Positions 61,818 through 64,000 of a stretch of 64,000 nt of DNA are shown piece by piece (within the stretch, counting starts at the first letter, position 1; each line of letters begins with the position of its first letter). The position numbers were made by a program, and so were the translations under genes. This DNA comes from Seison nebaliae (taxonomy: Eukaryota > Rotifera > Pararotatoria > Seisonacea > Seisonidae), in NCBI GenBank assembly GCA_023231475.1, contig JALJEE010000232.1:20114-84113 (forward strand), in the 5' to 3' direction. The notes beneath the pieces are model-generated. The model worked only from the letters and a program-made list of their open reading frames with translations. It searched no databases and was not told where the DNA came from.

Positions 61818-63750
61818 ATGATCAATCCTTCAATGTTCATCAATAGTAAGAATAGCTTAAAGGTTGTTAGAGATCCATATGATAAGCCTGCAAATATTTT
61901 AGATATTGACGGTAATTGCTTATCCATTACTACTTTACAAATAATAATGACATCTCCTTCGTTAATGTTGTTATTTTATCAACATAATTATTGCACCGCA
62001 TTAACTTGTCTGCAAGTGCGACATAATATTGTAGAAAATAAACGAGGTAAATGTAAGTTAATAAAAGATATTGAATATTCATATTTGATACATGAAGTGA
62101 TGGTTATGATGGGTTTCCGGGCATCAGAAAAGGAGAAAAAAGGATTTTCATGTAACGAACATCCTTCATCTACCGGTTGTCACACTCCCAAGAATTGTCC
62201 TGATATTACAAACGGTAGTGTGGTGTTAAAGAATCTATGTCGCTTATATACTATGAGAGAAAATGAGGAGATTGCTAATGCAGAGCATCAAGTATTTTCG
62301 AGAGTGCATTCCCAAAAATTATTACCGATAATTAATGTAAGAAAGATAAGACAAAATTTCTTGAATTACACCGATAATAAGGTAAAGAATCTGAAATTAA
62401 ATGATGATAATGTCAGAAAAGGATTATCTTATTTCCCTACTAATGTGTTATGGAAAACGATCAACAATTACGAATATGATAAACGAGGATTGACTTCAGC
62501 AGTAATGACGCAACTTGCATACAAGTATTTAAATGTGCGATTTAAGACAATTTTAATATTTTTGATGAATATTCTTTTTGTCGAACATGGTGGTACTCGT
62601 CAAAATGAAACTGTTGCTCATACATTTTATAAGACAACTCCATTGACACGTTTCTTTCAGGGTGAAGTAAAAGAATTGATATATAAAACTCTTTGGCCTT
62701 TGTGGGACGAAATAACTACTGACCATGTTACACATTTCCCTCATTTAAGAATAATCTATCTGAAACTGACTCAAAAAATAGATAAAAAAGAAATTAACGG
62801 GACATTAAATAATTATCCATTTTGTTGGTATCAAACTTGGGAAGACGATATTTTTGATTTAGCCGAAGAATGGTTGCCAAAAAGAACTTCCGATTTGATT
62901 GGTAGATATGGTCTACCATCAACTGTGTTCATTGATTTTGATTAACTTAATCACTCAATATATCAAAGTTTGGCTCTGCAAATATCGAGCCGTACTCTTT
63001 TCTCTTTAATTGATTTCGTCAAAGAATCACTTCAAGAGGTTGAAGGTCAAATACAGTTCGTTCCTAATCGAACAATGGTACATATGACTTATCAGAAAGT
63101 TGTTCTTATTTTTCCCGACGAATTTTGGTGTGGCGATATACCCTGTAAGAGGAAGTTATTTATAAACCAATTGAGTGGTTCCGAGAAACAAGAAGAGTTC
63201 GAAGTATTTGCAATAACTTTTAAACAACTGGTTATGCATTATAGAATCTCAGTAACTTTGGACACTTTGATAATAAACAATGTGTCTTACGAAGAATATA
63301 AATTGGAACGTACAAGAAAAATGTTTGACTGGCTGATGGAACTTCCAAAAATGAAGGATATTGTAGTTAAGCTTAATAAAGATATTATGGCACACCTTAC
63401 TTCAGAAGTTCAGAAGTATATTGATATTTTGGTTTTTAAAGAAACTATTCATAATTTATGGAAATTGAGGCAAACTAAAAATGGACAGAATTTCCCAGTA
63501 CGGACAGTACGAAGAGCCGGGTGATTCATCAGTATTGGTGCGAACCTTCAATTTAAATTGGTGGTACATCAATAACGATAAAGTAGAAAAGGTTGAAAAT
63601 CCAAAGATTTTTTTGAATAATTTTGTAGTAAAAATTAGCATGGACACTTGGCAAACCGCTTGGCAACTAGTTAGAACTTCTCATAATACCTTAAAAGATC
63701 TAAGAGCAGTTATACATCCGATAACTGAAAAAGACTTGTTTAATTCATAA
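61818..63750 (+). CDS. Highly divergent ubiquitin-specific-protease-like protein (copy B)
   Basis: Read unspliced, this looks like a broken gene, with a stop at 62943 and a frame change near 63500. Both vanish if 42-nt (62927-62968, GTTCAT...AAAG) and 67-nt (63432-63498, GTTTTT...TTTCCCAG) introns are removed, giving exons 61818-62926, 62969-63431 and 63499-63750 and 607 aa. USP-like landmarks: Cys box DGNCLSITTLQIIMTSPSL (Cys34); RFKTILIFLMNIL (about 240-252) at the QQDAxEFL position; PLTRFFQGEVKELIYK (about 273-288), matching the LFxGxxxSxxxC block without its zinc ribbon; and a C-terminal EPGDSSVLVR then WWYINNDKVEKV (about 530-556), matching GHYxAxVR then WYxFDDxxV. Asp533 takes the place of the catalytic His. 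A paralogue lies at 16132. Confidence 0.6.
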
Positions 63751-64000
63751 ATTAATTTTAATTTGTTCTTCTGTTTGTAAGTTTTCTTTTTTCACGAACA
63801 AACCGGCGTGCGTAGCGCAGTGGTCTACGCACGTTCCACGCATATTTGCGAAATAACGTACTAGTGATGTCCATTTGGTAACAAAAACGAAGAGCTCAAA
63901 AACGATTTTATAGAGGAAGAGAAAAAAATCCAGACTCTCGTTTTTGCCTCGTATACATACACTATTCGTTCTATTTTGGCAAAAAACAGAACGAACAGTA
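63751..64000. other. Non-coding end of window with two hairpins
   Basis: A perfect 9-bp inverted repeat (63807-63815 with 63825-63833) encloses CGCAGTGGT. The left arm plus loop, TAGCGCAGTGG, fits a tRNA/SINE A-box (TRGCNNAGTGG), but no B-box or cloverleaf follows. At 63965-63972 and 63988-63995 a second stem (TTCGTTCT / AGAACGAA) sits in a longer imperfect palindrome. This local sequence is less AT-rich than its surroundings and could be the edge of a SINE or other repeat cut by the window end. Confidence 0.4.

Noticed and set aside
62927-63524. USP-like copy B as a frameshifted pseudogene
   Set aside because: Both lesions are removed exactly by short introns of the same type used elsewhere in the window, and the motifs join in register.

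Overview
The window is nuclear DNA from a metazoan with an AT-rich, compact genome. Evidence: eukaryote-only genes (TUBGCP2, NDUFA13, CIAO1, TMEM192, EIF3H, RPL37 and a PRDM3/16-type regulator), peptide-type GPCRs, a multi-domain secreted Kazal protein, and many very short introns (mostly about 41-80 nt). Low-complexity N and Q tracts, intronless large exons and the domain mix suggest a small invertebrate, possibly an arthropod such as a mite. I cannot fix the taxon from sequence alone. No bacterial, viral, CRISPR or autonomous transposon gene was seen. Gene models were spliced by hand from reading-frame continuity and homology-like motifs. None was checked by RNA or database search.

Layout. 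1-1163: repeat-bearing non-coding DNA. 1164-8182 (+): gamma-tubulin complex component 2, then NDUFA13 (GRIM-19) and a small single-pass membrane protein. 13191-15479 (+): a GPCR with a giant first intracellular loop. 16132-17472 (+): a very divergent ubiquitin-specific-protease-like protein. 18958-20829 (+): a protein with PP1-docking motifs. 21120-23283 (-): CIAO1 closely followed by TMEM192. 27200-36062 (+): a PRDM3/PRDM16 (MECOM/hamlet) homologue with a 4.5 kb first intron. 36907-45880 (-): two adjacent secreted Kazal-repeat genes, one with 22 exons and about 26 Kazal-like modules. 46937-48838: divergent EIF3H (-) and RPL37 (+). 52316-54931 (+): a second GPCR with a very long tail. 57407-59283 (+): a RING protein. 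59631-61341 (-): a repeat-motif protein that may be axonemal. 61818-63750 (+): a second divergent USP-like gene, intact once two short introns are removed. 63751-64000: two hairpins.

Most notable points. (1) The two USP-like genes keep the catalytic Cys box but both carry Asp where the active-site His of the GHY box is expected, so they look like a lineage-specific pseudo-deubiquitinase family. (2) Nearly all deduced 5' splice sites are GTT rather than GTA/GTG, about 43 of 48 by my count. (3) The Kazal gene is built from phase-1 modules and has recent tandem exon duplication. (4) A SILK plus RVxF-type PP1 docking module sits beside CDK-like sites and a KEN box in an unrecognised protein.
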